The notes under the pieces are model-generated. The model saw nothing but the letters and a program-made list of their open reading frames with translations. It was not told the DNA's origin and did no database searches. Positions 1-7,549 of a stretch of 23,076 nucleotides of DNA are shown here, piece after piece. Source of the DNA: JBKBMT01 sp046295655 (GTDB lineage: Bacteria > Pseudomonadota > Alphaproteobacteria > Rhodobacterales > Rhodobacteraceae); NCBI GenBank assembly GCA_046295655.1, contig JBKBMT010000045.1, positions 1-23,076 of the forward strand. Reading direction: 5' to 3'. The stretch's first letter is position 1. Every line of letters starts with the position of its first letter. Made by a program: the position numbers and the translations under genes.

Positions 1-351
1 CAACATCACGTGCGGTCGATCCGGCAGGTGGCCGACAACCACGACCTCATCTTCTATTCGGCAATCGACGAGGGGCTGGTGCTGACACTCGCCGAACCGC
101 AGGACATGGCCGTGCATCTCGAAACCGCCCTGGCCGGGCTGCACACGCCCGAGCGGCCGGCCGAGATCATCGCCTGCGACTGCGTCCTGCGCCGCATGGA
201 GGCCGAGGACAAGCAGATGTCCGGCCGCATATCGGACCTTCTGCGGCAGTACCGGGTGCGGGGATTCTCGACCTATGGCGAACAGCTGAACGCGATGCAT
301 GTCAACCAGACCATGACCGGCGTCGCGCTTTATCCGCCTGTGCGCCGATGA
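1..351 (+). CDS. FIST C-terminal domain protein (5' end outside window)
   Basis: This is the last 116 codons of a protein that is already open at base 1; no convincing start lies inside the window. It resembles the C-terminal half of FIST proteins, which are predicted small-ligand sensory proteins often paired with signalling kinases. The visible family features are a block around 'IDEGLVLTLA', the 'ACDCVLRRME' segment, and the terminal 'FSTYGEQLNAMHVNQTMTGVAL', here as FSTYGEQ followed by HVNQTMTG. The stop codon overlaps the start of the downstream histidine kinase (ATGA, 348-351), so the two are probably translated together. That suggests the FIST protein supplies the sensory input to the kinase. 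The family call is from remembered motifs. The ligand is unknown, and the N-terminal FIST half cannot be seen. Confidence 0.8.
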   Translation, partial: QHHVRSIRQVADNHDLIFYSAIDEGLVLTLAEPQDMAVHLETALAGLHTPERPAEIIACDCVLRRMEAEDKQMSGRISDLLRQYRVRGFSTYGEQLNAMHVNQTMTGVALYPPVRR

Positions 352-2579
352 GCCGGGAACTGCTCAACCCGTCCGACAGCCTGGAGCGGCAGCGCGACAA
401 GCTTCTGACCATCGCCGCGGCGCTGATGCGGCGGGTGGAACAGGCGACCGATGACCCGGGCGCCGCCTATGCCCGGTTCCAGCGGGCCGCGCTGCTCGAG
501 GACGAGGTGCGCCAGCGGACCCGCGATCTTGGTCGCGCGCTTCAGCTTCTGAACGAGTCGAACGCGAGGCTTGCAGAGGCGAACCGCGCGGCCGAGGCGG
601 CACGGCAGAACCTTGCAAACGCCATCGAGACGCTGCAGGAGGGGTTCGCCCTGTTCGATCCGCAGGACATCCTGGTGCTCTGCAATTCGCGCTTCGGCAT
701 GCACATGCCGGATGTCCGCCCGAGCCTTGCCCCCGGCTTGTCCTTCGCCGACTATGTGCACCTTGTCAGCCGGTCGCCGCATCTGGACCTGCCGACCGGG
801 GAACGTCCGCATGACTGGGCCGTGCGACGGTTGCGGCGGCATGCGGACCGGCATGCGGTGTTCAACGTCCATCTCGCAGGCGACCGCTGGATCCAGGTCA
901 GCGAGCACCGCACCGCAGACGGCGGAACGGTGATCCTGCAGACCGATGTCACGGGCATCATGCGCGCCGAACGGCTGGAGCGGGGCAAGCTTCTGGACGA
1001 TCAGGCGCGGATCGTCCGGGCGACCCTCGACCATATCGGGCAGGGTGTCTGCATCTTCGATTCCGAGTCCCGGCTGCGGGGCTGGAACGAAAGGGCCAGC
1101 ACCCTGCTGGCCTTCCCGGTCAACCGGCTGCGCCTCGGTCTGCCGTTTTCCGAACTGTTCGAGGCCCTGCGCGGCGCGGTGAGCTTTGCCGACGGCATGT
1201 CGGCAGAGCGGCTCCGATCGTGGATCGATACCTGCAAGGGGCGCCAGCCGCTGCGTTTCCGCATCAACCTGGGCGAGGGGCCTATCCTCGATGTCTCGGC
1301 CGAGGAAATGCCCGACCGCGGCTTCGTGATGAGCTTCACCGATGTGACCGCAGAACAGAACGCCATCGCCGCCCTGAGCCGGGCCAACGAAACGCTCGAG
1401 GCCCGGGTGACAGAGCGCACCGAGGAACTGCGCCAGGCGCTGGAGCGGGCCGAGCGCGCCAATGCGACCCGCAACCGTTTCGTCGCCGCGGCGGGCCACG
1501 ATCTCTTGCAGCCGCTTTCCGCCGCCCGATTGTTCGTGGCGGCCGCGACCGACGACGCGCTGCCGGACGCGGCAAGGGCAGCGCTGCGAAAAGCCGAGAA
1601 CGCGCTCGACAGCGTCGAGTCGCTGGTGACGGCACTGCTGGACATCTCGCGGCTTGAAAGCGGGCGCAGTGCAGTCAGCGAGGCACCGGTTCCGCTCGGC
1701 CCGATGCTCGACCGGCTGGCAGACGAATTCGCGCCCCTGGCCGAAAGCCGCGGGCTGCGCCTGCGGATCAGGCCGTCGCAGGCGGTCGCCTGGTCGGATG
1801 CGCTTTACCTGCGCCGTATCCTGCAGAACCTGATCGGCAATGCGCTGCGCTACACCGAAAACGGCGGGGTTCTGGTGGGGGTGCGCCGGGCAGCCGGGGC
1901 GCTTCGGATCGAGGTCGTCGATACCGGGCCGGGTATCCCGGTCGAGGAACAGCGCAACGTCTTTCGCGAATTCCACCGCCTGAACGCCCGCGCCTCGGCA
2001 TCCGACGGGATGGGGCTAGGGCTGGCGATCGTGGATCGGGCCGCGGCCCTGCTTGGCCATCGGATCGCGCTGCGTTCCCGGATGGGGCGCGGCACGCGCT
2101 TTGTCGTGACGGTCGCGACGGCGGATCCGGGGGGGCGGCCCGATACCGATACCGTGCGCCGGCTCCATTCGGAAGGTGCGGACCGGCTGGTGTTGCTGGC
2201 AGAACCTGACACGGGGCTTCGGCAGGCGCTGGCCCGGCTGATCGAGGGCTGGGGCTGCGCGGTGCTGGAAGCGGGCAGCGGAACCGAGGCGCAGCAGCTT
2301 CTCGCCGAAACCGGGCTGGTGCCCGATCTGGCGGTCGTCGCACTCGACCTGGGTGCCGCACCGGACGGCCTTGCGATCGTCGCCGCGCTCCGCGCAGCGA
2401 ACCCCGCGCTCGGCGCCTGTCTGATTGCGGGCGAGCAGTCCGCCGCGCGCCGGGCCGCCGCGGCAGAGGCCGGCCTGCCCATCCTGTGGAAGCCGTTGGA
2501 CCCCGCGGCGCTGCGGGAATTCGTCCTGCCGGCCGGTCACGGCGGGGCGTCGGTCAGCCGCAGTTCCATGTCGCGGTGA
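348..2579 (+). CDS. Hybrid sensor histidine kinase, NahK/ErcS-like, with degenerate receiver
   Basis: This 743-residue cytosolic kinase has no membrane segment. In order it has an N-terminal coiled coil (about 45-90), two PAS-like domains (about 90-205 and 220-335), a second coiled coil (337-375), a HisKA domain with phospho-acceptor His384 in GHDLLQPL, and a HATPase_c domain. The HATPase shows the N box (N494, N498), G1 (D525-T-G-P-G) and G2 (G554, G556, G558). The C-terminal receiver (about 613-727) keeps E619, D621 and Lys715 (WKPLD), but the position expected for the phospho-Asp is Ala665 (in LAVVALDLG). The layout matches the PAS-HK-REC proteins related to NahK/ErcS. The start is fixed by the 4-base overlap with the FIST gene. 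Its last 43 bases overlap the 3' end of the convergent GNAT gene. No partner response regulator is visible. Confidence 0.9.
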   Translation: MSRELLNPSDSLERQRDKLLTIAAALMRRVEQATDDPGAAYARFQRAALLEDEVRQRTRDLGRALQLLNESNARLAEANRAAEAARQNLANAIETLQEGFALFDPQDILVLCNSRFGMHMPDVRPSLAPGLSFADYVHLVSRSPHLDLPTGERPHDWAVRRLRRHADRHAVFNVHLAGDRWIQVSEHRTADGGTVILQTDVTGIMRAERLERGKLLDDQARIVRATLDHIGQGVCIFDSESRLRGWNERASTLLAFPVNRLRLGLPFSELFEALRGAVSFADGMSAERLRSWIDTCKGRQPLRFRINLGEGPILDVSAEEMPDRGFVMSFTDVTAEQNAIAALSRANETLEARVTERTEELRQALERAERANATRNRFVAAAGHDLLQPLSAARLFVAAATDDALPDAARAALRKAENALDSVESLVTALLDISRLESGRSAVSEAPVPLGPMLDRLADEFAPLAESRGLRLRIRPSQAVAWSDALYLRRILQNLIGNALRYTENGGVLVGVRRAAGALRIEVVDTGPGIPVEEQRNVFREFHRLNARASASDGMGLGLAIVDRAAALLGHRIALRSRMGRGTRFVVTVATADPGGRPDTDTVRRLHSEGADRLVLLAEPDTGLRQALARLIEGWGCAVLEAGSGTEAQQLLAETGLVPDLAVVALDLGAAPDGLAIVAALRAANPALGACLIAGEQSAARRAAAAEAGLPILWKPLDPAALREFVLPAGHGGASVSRSSMSR

Positions 2580-2971
2580 GGGATGCCGGCATCGAGGTAT
2601 TCGGGCCCTTCGGCGCGAAACCCCAGTCGCGCATAGAAGTCCAGAGCATGGGTCTGCGCCGAGAGACGCACCCGGCGAATTCCATGCCGACTGCGGAAGT
2701 CCTCGACCGCAGCCCGGATCAGCGCGGCGCCTATGCCGCGGCCGCGCGCCTCGGGCAGCACGCAGACCCGCCCGATCTTGCCGGCATCGCTCTTGACCAG
2801 AAGCCGCGCGGTCCCGACCGGCCGGCCGTCATCCAGCGCCAGAAGGTGCGTCGCCGCGGCATCGAGGCCATCGATCTCGTCGGACTCCGGCACAGCCTGT
2901 TCCTCGATGAACACCTTGCGGCGAAGGGCAAGGCAGGTCGCCAGATCCCCGGTCTGCACAATGCGGATCAT
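2537..2971 (-). CDS. GNAT family N-acetyltransferase
   Basis: This 144-residue acetyl-CoA-dependent acyltransferase resembles the YjcF/ElaA branch of GNAT proteins. Family marks are the early 'VFIEEQAVPESDEIDGLD' block, the acetyl-CoA pyrophosphate-binding loop RGRGIGAAL at 76-84, the 'AQTHALDFYARLGF' segment at 105-118, and the closing 'GIPHRDMEL'. The acceptor substrate cannot be told from sequence. The ATG at 2971 is chosen because it shares four bases (ATGA in the minus reading) with the dapE stop, giving translational coupling; a longer reading upstream would run into dapE. Pairing with dapE need not mean a role in lysine synthesis. The 3' end overlaps that of the histidine kinase on the other strand by 43 bases. 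Confidence 0.88.
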   Translation of the reverse strand: MIRIVQTGDLATCLALRRKVFIEEQAVPESDEIDGLDAAATHLLALDDGRPVGTARLLVKSDAGKIGRVCVLPEARGRGIGAALIRAAVEDFRSRHGIRRVRLSAQTHALDFYARLGFRAEGPEYLDAGIPHRDMELRLTDAPP

Positions 2972-4128
2972 CCGAAATACCCGCGCAGGATGCGGCCATA
3001 GATTGCCTTCAGCCGGTCGATCTGTGCAACCTCGACCCTCTCGTCCACCTGATGCATGGTCTGCCCCACCAGCCCGAACTCGACCACGGGGCAAAGCCGG
3101 CGGATGAATCGCGCATCCGATGTTCCGCCCGAGGTGGATAGCACGGGGCGAAGCCCGGTCTCGGCCTCGACCGCCTCGACGACCAGATCGCTGAGCGGCC
3201 CGGGCGGCGTCAGGAAGCTTTCGCCCGAGATGGTGATCGCCACATCGAAGGCAACACCGGTCTCGGATCCGACGCGCGCAGCCTCGGCCGTCAGCCAGTC
3301 CGACAGGGAACCCCCGGTATGGCTGTCGTTGAAGCGGATGTTGACCGTCGCGCGACAGGTTGCGGGGATCACGTTCGAGGCCGTATTGCCGGTGTCGATC
3401 GTCGTCACCGCAAGGGTCGAGGCGTCGAAATGCCGGGTGCCGCGGTCAAGTTCCTGCGAGGCCAGACGGTCGATCAGCCTTGCCATGGCCGAAACCGGAT
3501 TCCGGGCCCGGTGCGGATAGGCGGCATGCCCCTGAACCCCTCGCGCCGCGATCCGCGCCGTCAGCGACCCGCGCCGACCGATCTTCACCATGTCGCCCAG
3601 CCGTTCGGGACAGGTCGGTTCGCCCACGAGGCAGACCGACATCGTCTCGCCCTCGGCCTCCATCCAGTCGAGAAGCGCAAGCGTGCCATCGGTCGCCGGG
3701 CCTTCCTCGTCGCCGGTGACGGTCAGGATCACCGCGCCATCCGCGGGCGGGCTTTGGCGCACGAAGTCGATTGCGGCGGCCGTGAAGGCCGCCACGCCCG
3801 ATTTCATGTCCGCAGTGCCGCGACCGATCATCCAGCCATCCCGGATCTCGGCCGCGAACGGGTCGGCCGACCAGTCGGCCGGATCGCCCGGCGGCACCAC
3901 GTCGGTATGGCCGTTGAAACCGAAGCTGCGGAACGCGCCCTTCGGTCCCCATCGGGCGAAGAGATTGCCTACACCGCCCCGATCCACCCGGACACAGTGA
4001 AACCCGGCGCCCCCGAGAGCCGCCACCAGCAGATCCAGCGCGCCGTCGTCGGCGGGCGTCACCGACCGGCACCGCACCAGATGCGCCGTCAATGCGACCG
4101 GATCGACCGGTCCTTCGCCCCGTCCCAT
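2968..4128 (-). CDS. dapE: Succinyl-diaminopimelate desuccinylase
   Basis: The enzyme hydrolyses N-succinyl-LL-2,6-diaminopimelate to LL-diaminopimelate and succinate, in the succinylase branch of lysine and peptidoglycan precursor synthesis. It is a di-zinc M20 peptidase-family protein of 386 residues, close to the usual 375-385. The metal ligands and catalytic residues known from Haemophilus DapE are all present: H74 and D76 (GHTDVV), D107 (GTADMKS), the general base E141 with E142 (GDEEGPATDG), E170 (VGEPT) and H359 (QTMHQVDE). The start at 4128 gives the normal N-terminus; the reading frame stays open upstream but is not family-like. It is followed by the GNAT gene with a 4-base overlap. 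dapD lies on the same strand about 1.6 kb upstream, separated by a gene in the opposite direction. Confidence 0.95.
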   Translation of the reverse strand: MGRGEGPVDPVALTAHLVRCRSVTPADDGALDLLVAALGGAGFHCVRVDRGGVGNLFARWGPKGAFRSFGFNGHTDVVPPGDPADWSADPFAAEIRDGWMIGRGTADMKSGVAAFTAAAIDFVRQSPPADGAVILTVTGDEEGPATDGTLALLDWMEAEGETMSVCLVGEPTCPERLGDMVKIGRRGSLTARIAARGVQGHAAYPHRARNPVSAMARLIDRLASQELDRGTRHFDASTLAVTTIDTGNTASNVIPATCRATVNIRFNDSHTGGSLSDWLTAEAARVGSETGVAFDVAITISGESFLTPPGPLSDLVVEAVEAETGLRPVLSTSGGTSDARFIRRLCPVVEFGLVGQTMHQVDERVEVAQIDRLKAIYGRILRGYFG

Positions 4129-4157
4129 CACGCACCCCCGGGAAAACCTTTGCCCGG

Positions 4158-4186
4158 TCTCTAGCCCGACGCTCCGGACGCCGCAA
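4158..4186 (-). promoter_or_regulatory. Possible sigma70-like promoter of dapE
   Basis: Read on the minus strand there is TTGCGG (4186-4181), a 17-base spacer, and TAGAGA (4163-4158), about 30 bases before the dapE ATG. The -35 is fair and the -10 is poor (three of six). It is offered because the opposite-strand gene between dapD and dapE means dapE probably needs its own promoter. Confidence 0.25.
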
Positions 4187-4318
4187 TCGTGGCCAGCGCT
4201 GTGGCCTTGCTGCCACCGCCGGGACCTTTGGCCGGGATGGGGGGATGACAAGCCGCCATCGGCGCGGCAACCTCGGTCCCAGAGGCGGCGCAACCGCCCG
4301 CGAGCAGGCGATTTCATC

Positions 4319-5362
4319 ATGGGAACCCCGGCGGTTCTTCGTGCGACGGGCACAGGCCGGCATCCGCCGGACACCACGTCCGACTGGCTGGTGCTGTCGG
4401 GCGACGGCCGGCTTCACCTGTCCGCGGCGCCGGCCGCGCTGGAGCGGGGATTGCTCCTGGTCGAGGTCGGTTCCGGGCTGTCGGGTGCGACCGTCGCGCT
4501 CCACGCAGGTGGCGCCGGCGAGACGGCGCTTTCGGTCCTGATCGATCCGGAGACCGGGATTGGCCTGATGCATCGCAGCGGCGGACGGTTGCTGCGGCAC
4601 GTCCTGCCGGGTTTCCTGCGGCCGACGGGGCCTAGCCTCGTCCTGACCTTCGAATGGGACGTTGCCGACAACCATTGGTCGCTTGCGGCCACAGCCGCCG
4701 ACGGCTCCTGCATCGCGCGGACCACGGGACAGGACGCCTGGCCGGTTGCGGCCGAGACCGTCGCCGCGCTGCGACAGGCCGCAATAGGCAGCCATCATCC
4801 CGCACTTGACTGGTTCGGCCTGTGTCGGCGTCGCGACGCTGTCGGGGACGGTCTTGCCGGACTCATGGTCGGGCTCGGCACGCTGCTGCAGACGGACCGC
4901 GGGCCGGTCCCTGCGGCCACGATCCGCCCGGGCGCAAGGCTACCTGCTCTGGACGGCGGGATGGCGGAGGTGATCGCCGCCGACATCATCGATCTGCCCC
5001 AGCGCGGATCGATCGGCCCCTATCGCCTGCGTGCCGGTCATTTCGGCGCATCGCGCGACATGATCGTCGGCCCCCGGACGCTGCTGTGCTGCACGGGCGA
5101 GGGGGTGGAGGATCTTTTCGGTGCCGATAACGTCCTCGTTGCAGTGCGGGATCTGGCCGACGATCGTGCCGTGCTGCGACAGGAGGGACCGGGCTGCATC
5201 CGCATGAGCGTCCTTAAGCTCGACCGTCCCGCCGCGATCAGCGCAGGCGGCACCGCGCTCCATCCGCCGTCGTTGTGCCCAGGCAGGGCGCGGCTGCTTA
5301 CGCCGTTCGAGACCGCGGCGCTCATGTCGTCGCAGCGCCGGAAAGTTGCCTTCGGCAACTGA
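4319..5362 (+). CDS. Hint-domain (Hint_2-like) protein with apparently degenerate active site
   Basis: This 347-residue protein has no signal peptide or membrane segment. Residues about 20-175 resemble the N-terminal region found in many Rhodobacterales Hint_2 proteins (for example 'PSLVLTFEWDVADNHWSLA'). Residues about 183-310 follow the Hint_2 pattern: GTLLQTDRGPVPAATIRPGA, then an 'RAGHFGASRDMIVGPRTLL' block, and ending 'LKLDRPAAISAGGT'. Hint folds normally self-cleave using a Cys or Ser at the domain start and a His in an SPQHR-like block. Here the first position appears to be Met183, the SPQHR-like block reads GPRTL (251-255), and the late 'DRH' reads DRP. Self-processing therefore looks unlikely. 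The ATG at 4319 has a GAGCAGG-like site upstream. The gene sits alone, opposite to the dap genes on both sides. Its function is unknown. Confidence 0.65.
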   Translation: MGTPAVLRATGTGRHPPDTTSDWLVLSGDGRLHLSAAPAALERGLLLVEVGSGLSGATVALHAGGAGETALSVLIDPETGIGLMHRSGGRLLRHVLPGFLRPTGPSLVLTFEWDVADNHWSLAATAADGSCIARTTGQDAWPVAAETVAALRQAAIGSHHPALDWFGLCRRRDAVGDGLAGLMVGLGTLLQTDRGPVPAATIRPGARLPALDGGMAEVIAADIIDLPQRGSIGPYRLRAGHFGASRDMIVGPRTLLCCTGEGVEDLFGADNVLVAVRDLADDRAVLRQEGPGCIRMSVLKLDRPAAISAGGTALHPPSLCPGRARLLTPFETAALMSSQRRKVAFGN

Positions 5363-5368
5363 CGGCGA

Positions 5369-5707
5369 TCAGTCGTCGAAGAACGGTTCGACCTGGGCGA
5401 CGATCACCGCATTCTCGGCCAGCGCACGATCCATCAGCGACCGTTCCTCTGGCGCGATCTCGATTCCGGCCTTCTCCTGGTCGGCGACGCTGCCGTGACC
5501 CGTCACTTCAAGCACCGCCAGATCGGCCTGCTTAAGGATCGCCACCGTCTCGCGCACCGCCTCGGCCTCGTCCACGCCCGAGGCATAGACCACAAGCCCG
5601 GCCCCCACCGACGCATCGGGCAGGCCGTCGCCCTTCTTGCGGCCGACCTCGACCAGCAGCGTATAGACCTGCTGGGGACGCTTCTGCGGCATGTCCGCAC
5701 CGGTCAT
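5369..5707 (-). CDS. Small conserved protein of unknown function downstream of dapD
   Basis: I do not recognise a named family. The predicted protein is 112 residues, soluble and acidic, with no signal peptide, cysteines or membrane segment. It begins MTGADMPQKRPQQVYTLLVE and contains a repeated strand/helix pattern (VYTLLVEVGRK, GLVVYASGVDEAEAVRETVAILKQ, LAVLEVTGHG), ending in the acidic tail VEPFFDD. This looks like a small alpha/beta fold. The ATG at 5707 follows a GGCGGAG stretch and lies 13 bases after the dapD stop, so the two are probably one transcript. A second ATG at 5692 is possible. Its stop lies 6 bases from that of the convergent Hint-like gene. As I recall, a similar short gene accompanies dapD/dapE in related Rhodobacterales, hinting at a DAP-pathway accessory role, but this is inference only. 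Confidence 0.8.
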   Translation of the reverse strand: MTGADMPQKRPQQVYTLLVEVGRKKGDGLPDASVGAGLVVYASGVDEAEAVRETVAILKQADLAVLEVTGHGSVADQEKAGIEIAPEERSLMDRALAENAVIVAQVEPFFDD

Positions 5708-5720
5708 CGCGCGCTCCGCC

Positions 5721-6545
5721 TCAGTCCCGCAGCAGCTCGTTGATCGAGGTCTTGGACCGGGTCTGCGCATCGACCTTCTTGACGATCACCGCGCAGTAAA
5801 GGTTCACCCCGCCCTTCGACGGCATCGAGCCCGCCACCACGACCGACCCGGCCGGCACCTCGCCATAGGTCACCTGCCCGGTCTCCCGGTCAACGATCTT
5901 CGTGGACTGGCCGATGAACACGCCCATGCCCAGTACCGAACCCTCGCGCACGATGACCCCCTCGACGACCTCGGACCGGGCGCCGATGAAGCAGTTGTCC
6001 TCGATGATGGTCGGGCCGGCCTGCATCGGTTCCAGCACGCCGCCGATGCCGACCCCGCCCGACAGGTGGACGTTCTTGCCGATCTGCGCACAGCTGCCCA
6101 CGGTGGCCCAGGTATCGACCATCGTGCCCTCGTCAACATAGGCGCCGAGGTTCACGAAACAGGGCATCAGAACGACGCCACGGCCGATATGGGCCGAACG
6201 GCGCACGACACAGTTCGGAACCGCGCGGAAGCCGGCCGCGCGCCACTGCGCCTCGCCCCAGTGGGCGAACTTGCTGTCCACCTTGTCCCACCAGTTGCCG
6301 CCCTGGGGGCTGCCGGAATGCAGCTCCATGTCCTTCAGCCGGAACCCGAGCAGCACGGCCTTCTTCGCCCACTGGTTCACATGCCAGTCCGATCCGCGCT
6401 TCTCGGCCACCCGCAATTCGCCCTTGTCGAGCGCGTGCAGCGTGGCCTCGACGGCATCCCGCGCCTCGCCCCGCGTGGCCGGGGTGATGCTGTCGCGTGC
6501 CTCCCAGGCAGTTTCGATGGCGGCTTCCAGCGCGGCGTGGGTCAT
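5721..6545 (-). CDS. dapD: 2,3,4,5-tetrahydropyridine-2,6-dicarboxylate N-succinyltransferase
   Basis: The enzyme transfers succinyl from succinyl-CoA to tetrahydrodipicolinate, the step two before DapE in lysine/diaminopimelate synthesis. The 274-residue length equals that of E. coli DapD. It has a helical N-terminal domain (about 1-100), then a left-handed beta-helix of hexapeptide repeats (about 110-235, for example IGRGVV, LGAYVD, IGKNVH, IGARSE) and the C-terminal 'GSMPSKGGVNLYCAVIVKKVDAQTRSKTSINELLRD' region. Family blocks DTWATVGSCAQIG (144-156) and SGGVGIGGVLEP (162-173) are clear. The start at 6545 has AAGGAG seven bases upstream. A good sigma70-like promoter lies just ahead. The small unknown gene follows 13 bases later. 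Confidence 0.96.
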   Translation of the reverse strand: MTHAALEAAIETAWEARDSITPATRGEARDAVEATLHALDKGELRVAEKRGSDWHVNQWAKKAVLLGFRLKDMELHSGSPQGGNWWDKVDSKFAHWGEAQWRAAGFRAVPNCVVRRSAHIGRGVVLMPCFVNLGAYVDEGTMVDTWATVGSCAQIGKNVHLSGGVGIGGVLEPMQAGPTIIEDNCFIGARSEVVEGVIVREGSVLGMGVFIGQSTKIVDRETGQVTYGEVPAGSVVVAGSMPSKGGVNLYCAVIVKKVDAQTRSKTSINELLRD

Positions 6546-6573
6546 CCTGCGGCTCCTTCCCGATGCTGCCCGG

Positions 6574-6602
6574 GCTATACCGGCGGGGGGGACTGCACGC
6601 AA
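6574..6602 (-). promoter_or_regulatory. Predicted sigma70-like promoter of dapD
   Basis: On the minus strand there is TTGCGT (6602-6597), a spacer of exactly 17 bases, then TATAGC (6579-6574). The dapD ATG follows 28 bases after the -10, leaving a short leader that contains the AAGGAG ribosome site. This is one of the best promoter matches in the window. It is a pattern call only. Confidence 0.5.
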
Positions 6603-6677
6603 TGCCGGGTGCCCGGTTCTGGCCTTTGCACCTGCACCCCGTTATTCCAGACGGACCGCGCAGCGACAGGAGAAGCG

Positions 6678-7493
6678 ATGACCGACGTCCGACAGCACCC
6701 GTTCCGCGACAGCGTCGAGGACGCTCAGGCCGCCGCGCGTATTCCCGACACTGCCCAGACCCGTGCACCGGCGTATCGTCTGGCGTTCGCCGATCCCGAC
6801 TTCCTGACCCGCGAGGAACTGCGCCCCGTGCGGCTGCAGCTTGAGCTGCTCAAGCCGCAGCTGGAGATGGACGAGCGGGGGATCGTCTCGACCGTGGTGC
6901 TGTTCGGCGGCGCGCGAATCCCCGAACCTGCGCTTGCCGCGCTTGCCAAGCCCGGCCTTGCGGCGCTGACCGTCTATTACGACGAGGCACGGCGCCTGGC
7001 CCGGCTGATGACCGAACGGAGCCTCGCCACCGGCGGCTGCGAGAACGTGATCGTCACGGGGGGCGGGCCGGGGGTGATGGAAGCCGGAAACCGGGGGGCG
7101 GCCGAAGTCGGCGGGCACTCGATCGGGCTCAACATCGTCCTCCCGCACGAACAGGCGCCGAACGGCTATGTCACGCCCGAACTCTGCTTCAACTTCCATT
7201 ATTTCGCGATCCGCAAGATGCATTTCCTGATGCGGGCGCGGGCGATCTGCGTCTTTCCGGGCGGCTTCGGCACGCTGGACGAGCTGTTCGAAAGCCTGAC
7301 CCTGATCCAGACCCAGCGGATGCGCCCGGTGCCGTTCCTCCTGTTCGGGCGCGAATTCTGGACCCGGATCGTGAACTGGGAGGCGCTGGCCGAGGCCGGG
7401 ACGATCAGCCCGGAGGATCTGACACTGTTCCGCTTCGTCGAGACGGCGGACGAGGCGGTCCAACTGATCGAAGCCTGGCCCGGACAGGCCTAG
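6678..7493 (+). CDS. LOG-family cytokinin-riboside-5'-monophosphate phosphoribohydrolase-like protein
   Basis: This 271-residue cytosolic protein belongs to the LOG/TIGR00730 family. Members were often misnamed lysine decarboxylase, but those tested cleave nucleoside 5'-monophosphates to base and ribose 5-phosphate. The defining motif PGGFGTLDE is at 194-202, and the nucleotide-binding block GGGPGVMEAGNRGA is at 128-141. The conserved basic pair before it is at R179-K180 (FAIRKMHF). An N-terminal extension of about 70 residues marks the longer branch of the family. The ATG at 6678 follows CAGGAGAAG with good spacing; the frame is open far upstream, but that part lies antisense to dapD. It is transcribed alone, divergent from dapD, and ends 56 bases from the convergent hydratase gene. 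Confidence 0.92.
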   Translation: MTDVRQHPFRDSVEDAQAAARIPDTAQTRAPAYRLAFADPDFLTREELRPVRLQLELLKPQLEMDERGIVSTVVLFGGARIPEPALAALAKPGLAALTVYYDEARRLARLMTERSLATGGCENVIVTGGGPGVMEAGNRGAAEVGGHSIGLNIVLPHEQAPNGYVTPELCFNFHYFAIRKMHFLMRARAICVFPGGFGTLDELFESLTLIQTQRMRPVPFLLFGREFWTRIVNWEALAEAGTISPEDLTLFRFVETADEAVQLIEAWPGQA

Positions 7494-7512
7494 GGCGCAG
7501 TCGTTTCGGGCC

Positions 7513-7545
7513 GATCCCGTCGGGGTCCTGCCTTCGCCGGGGCAG
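7513..7545. terminator. Tandem hairpins between convergent genes, possible terminator
   Basis: The 56-base gap between the LOG gene and the hydratase gene holds two short inverted repeats. The first is GATCCC/GGGGTC (7513-7518 and 7522-7527, one G-T pair, three-base loop). The second is CTGCC/GGCAG (7528-7532 and 7541-7545). No T run follows on either strand, so a classical intrinsic terminator is not shown. The position between two convergent genes is the main support. Confidence 0.3.
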
Positions 7546-7549
7546 CCTG

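Noticed and set aside
330..1976. A 548-codon open frame on the minus strand across the histidine kinase
   Set aside because: It is fully antisense to a clearly recognisable kinase, is rich in Arg/Gln/Pro without any domain, and such frames are expected in GC-rich genes.
3446..4798. Long minus-strand frame overlapping dapE and the Hint-like gene
   Set aside because: It is a different frame from dapE and yields Arg/Gly-rich sequence with no domain; dapE motifs are all in the other frame.
5351..5374. ACTGA/TCAGT inverted repeat between the Hint-like and small dap-linked genes
   Set aside because: A five-pair stem without a T run is too weak to call a terminator, and it lies largely across the two stop codons.
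6678..7493. Annotation of the LOG-family gene as lysine decarboxylase, which would fit the nearby lysine genes
   Set aside because: The PGGFGTLDE motif defines phosphoribohydrolases; the decarboxylase name is a historical mislabel, and the PLP-binding features are absent.
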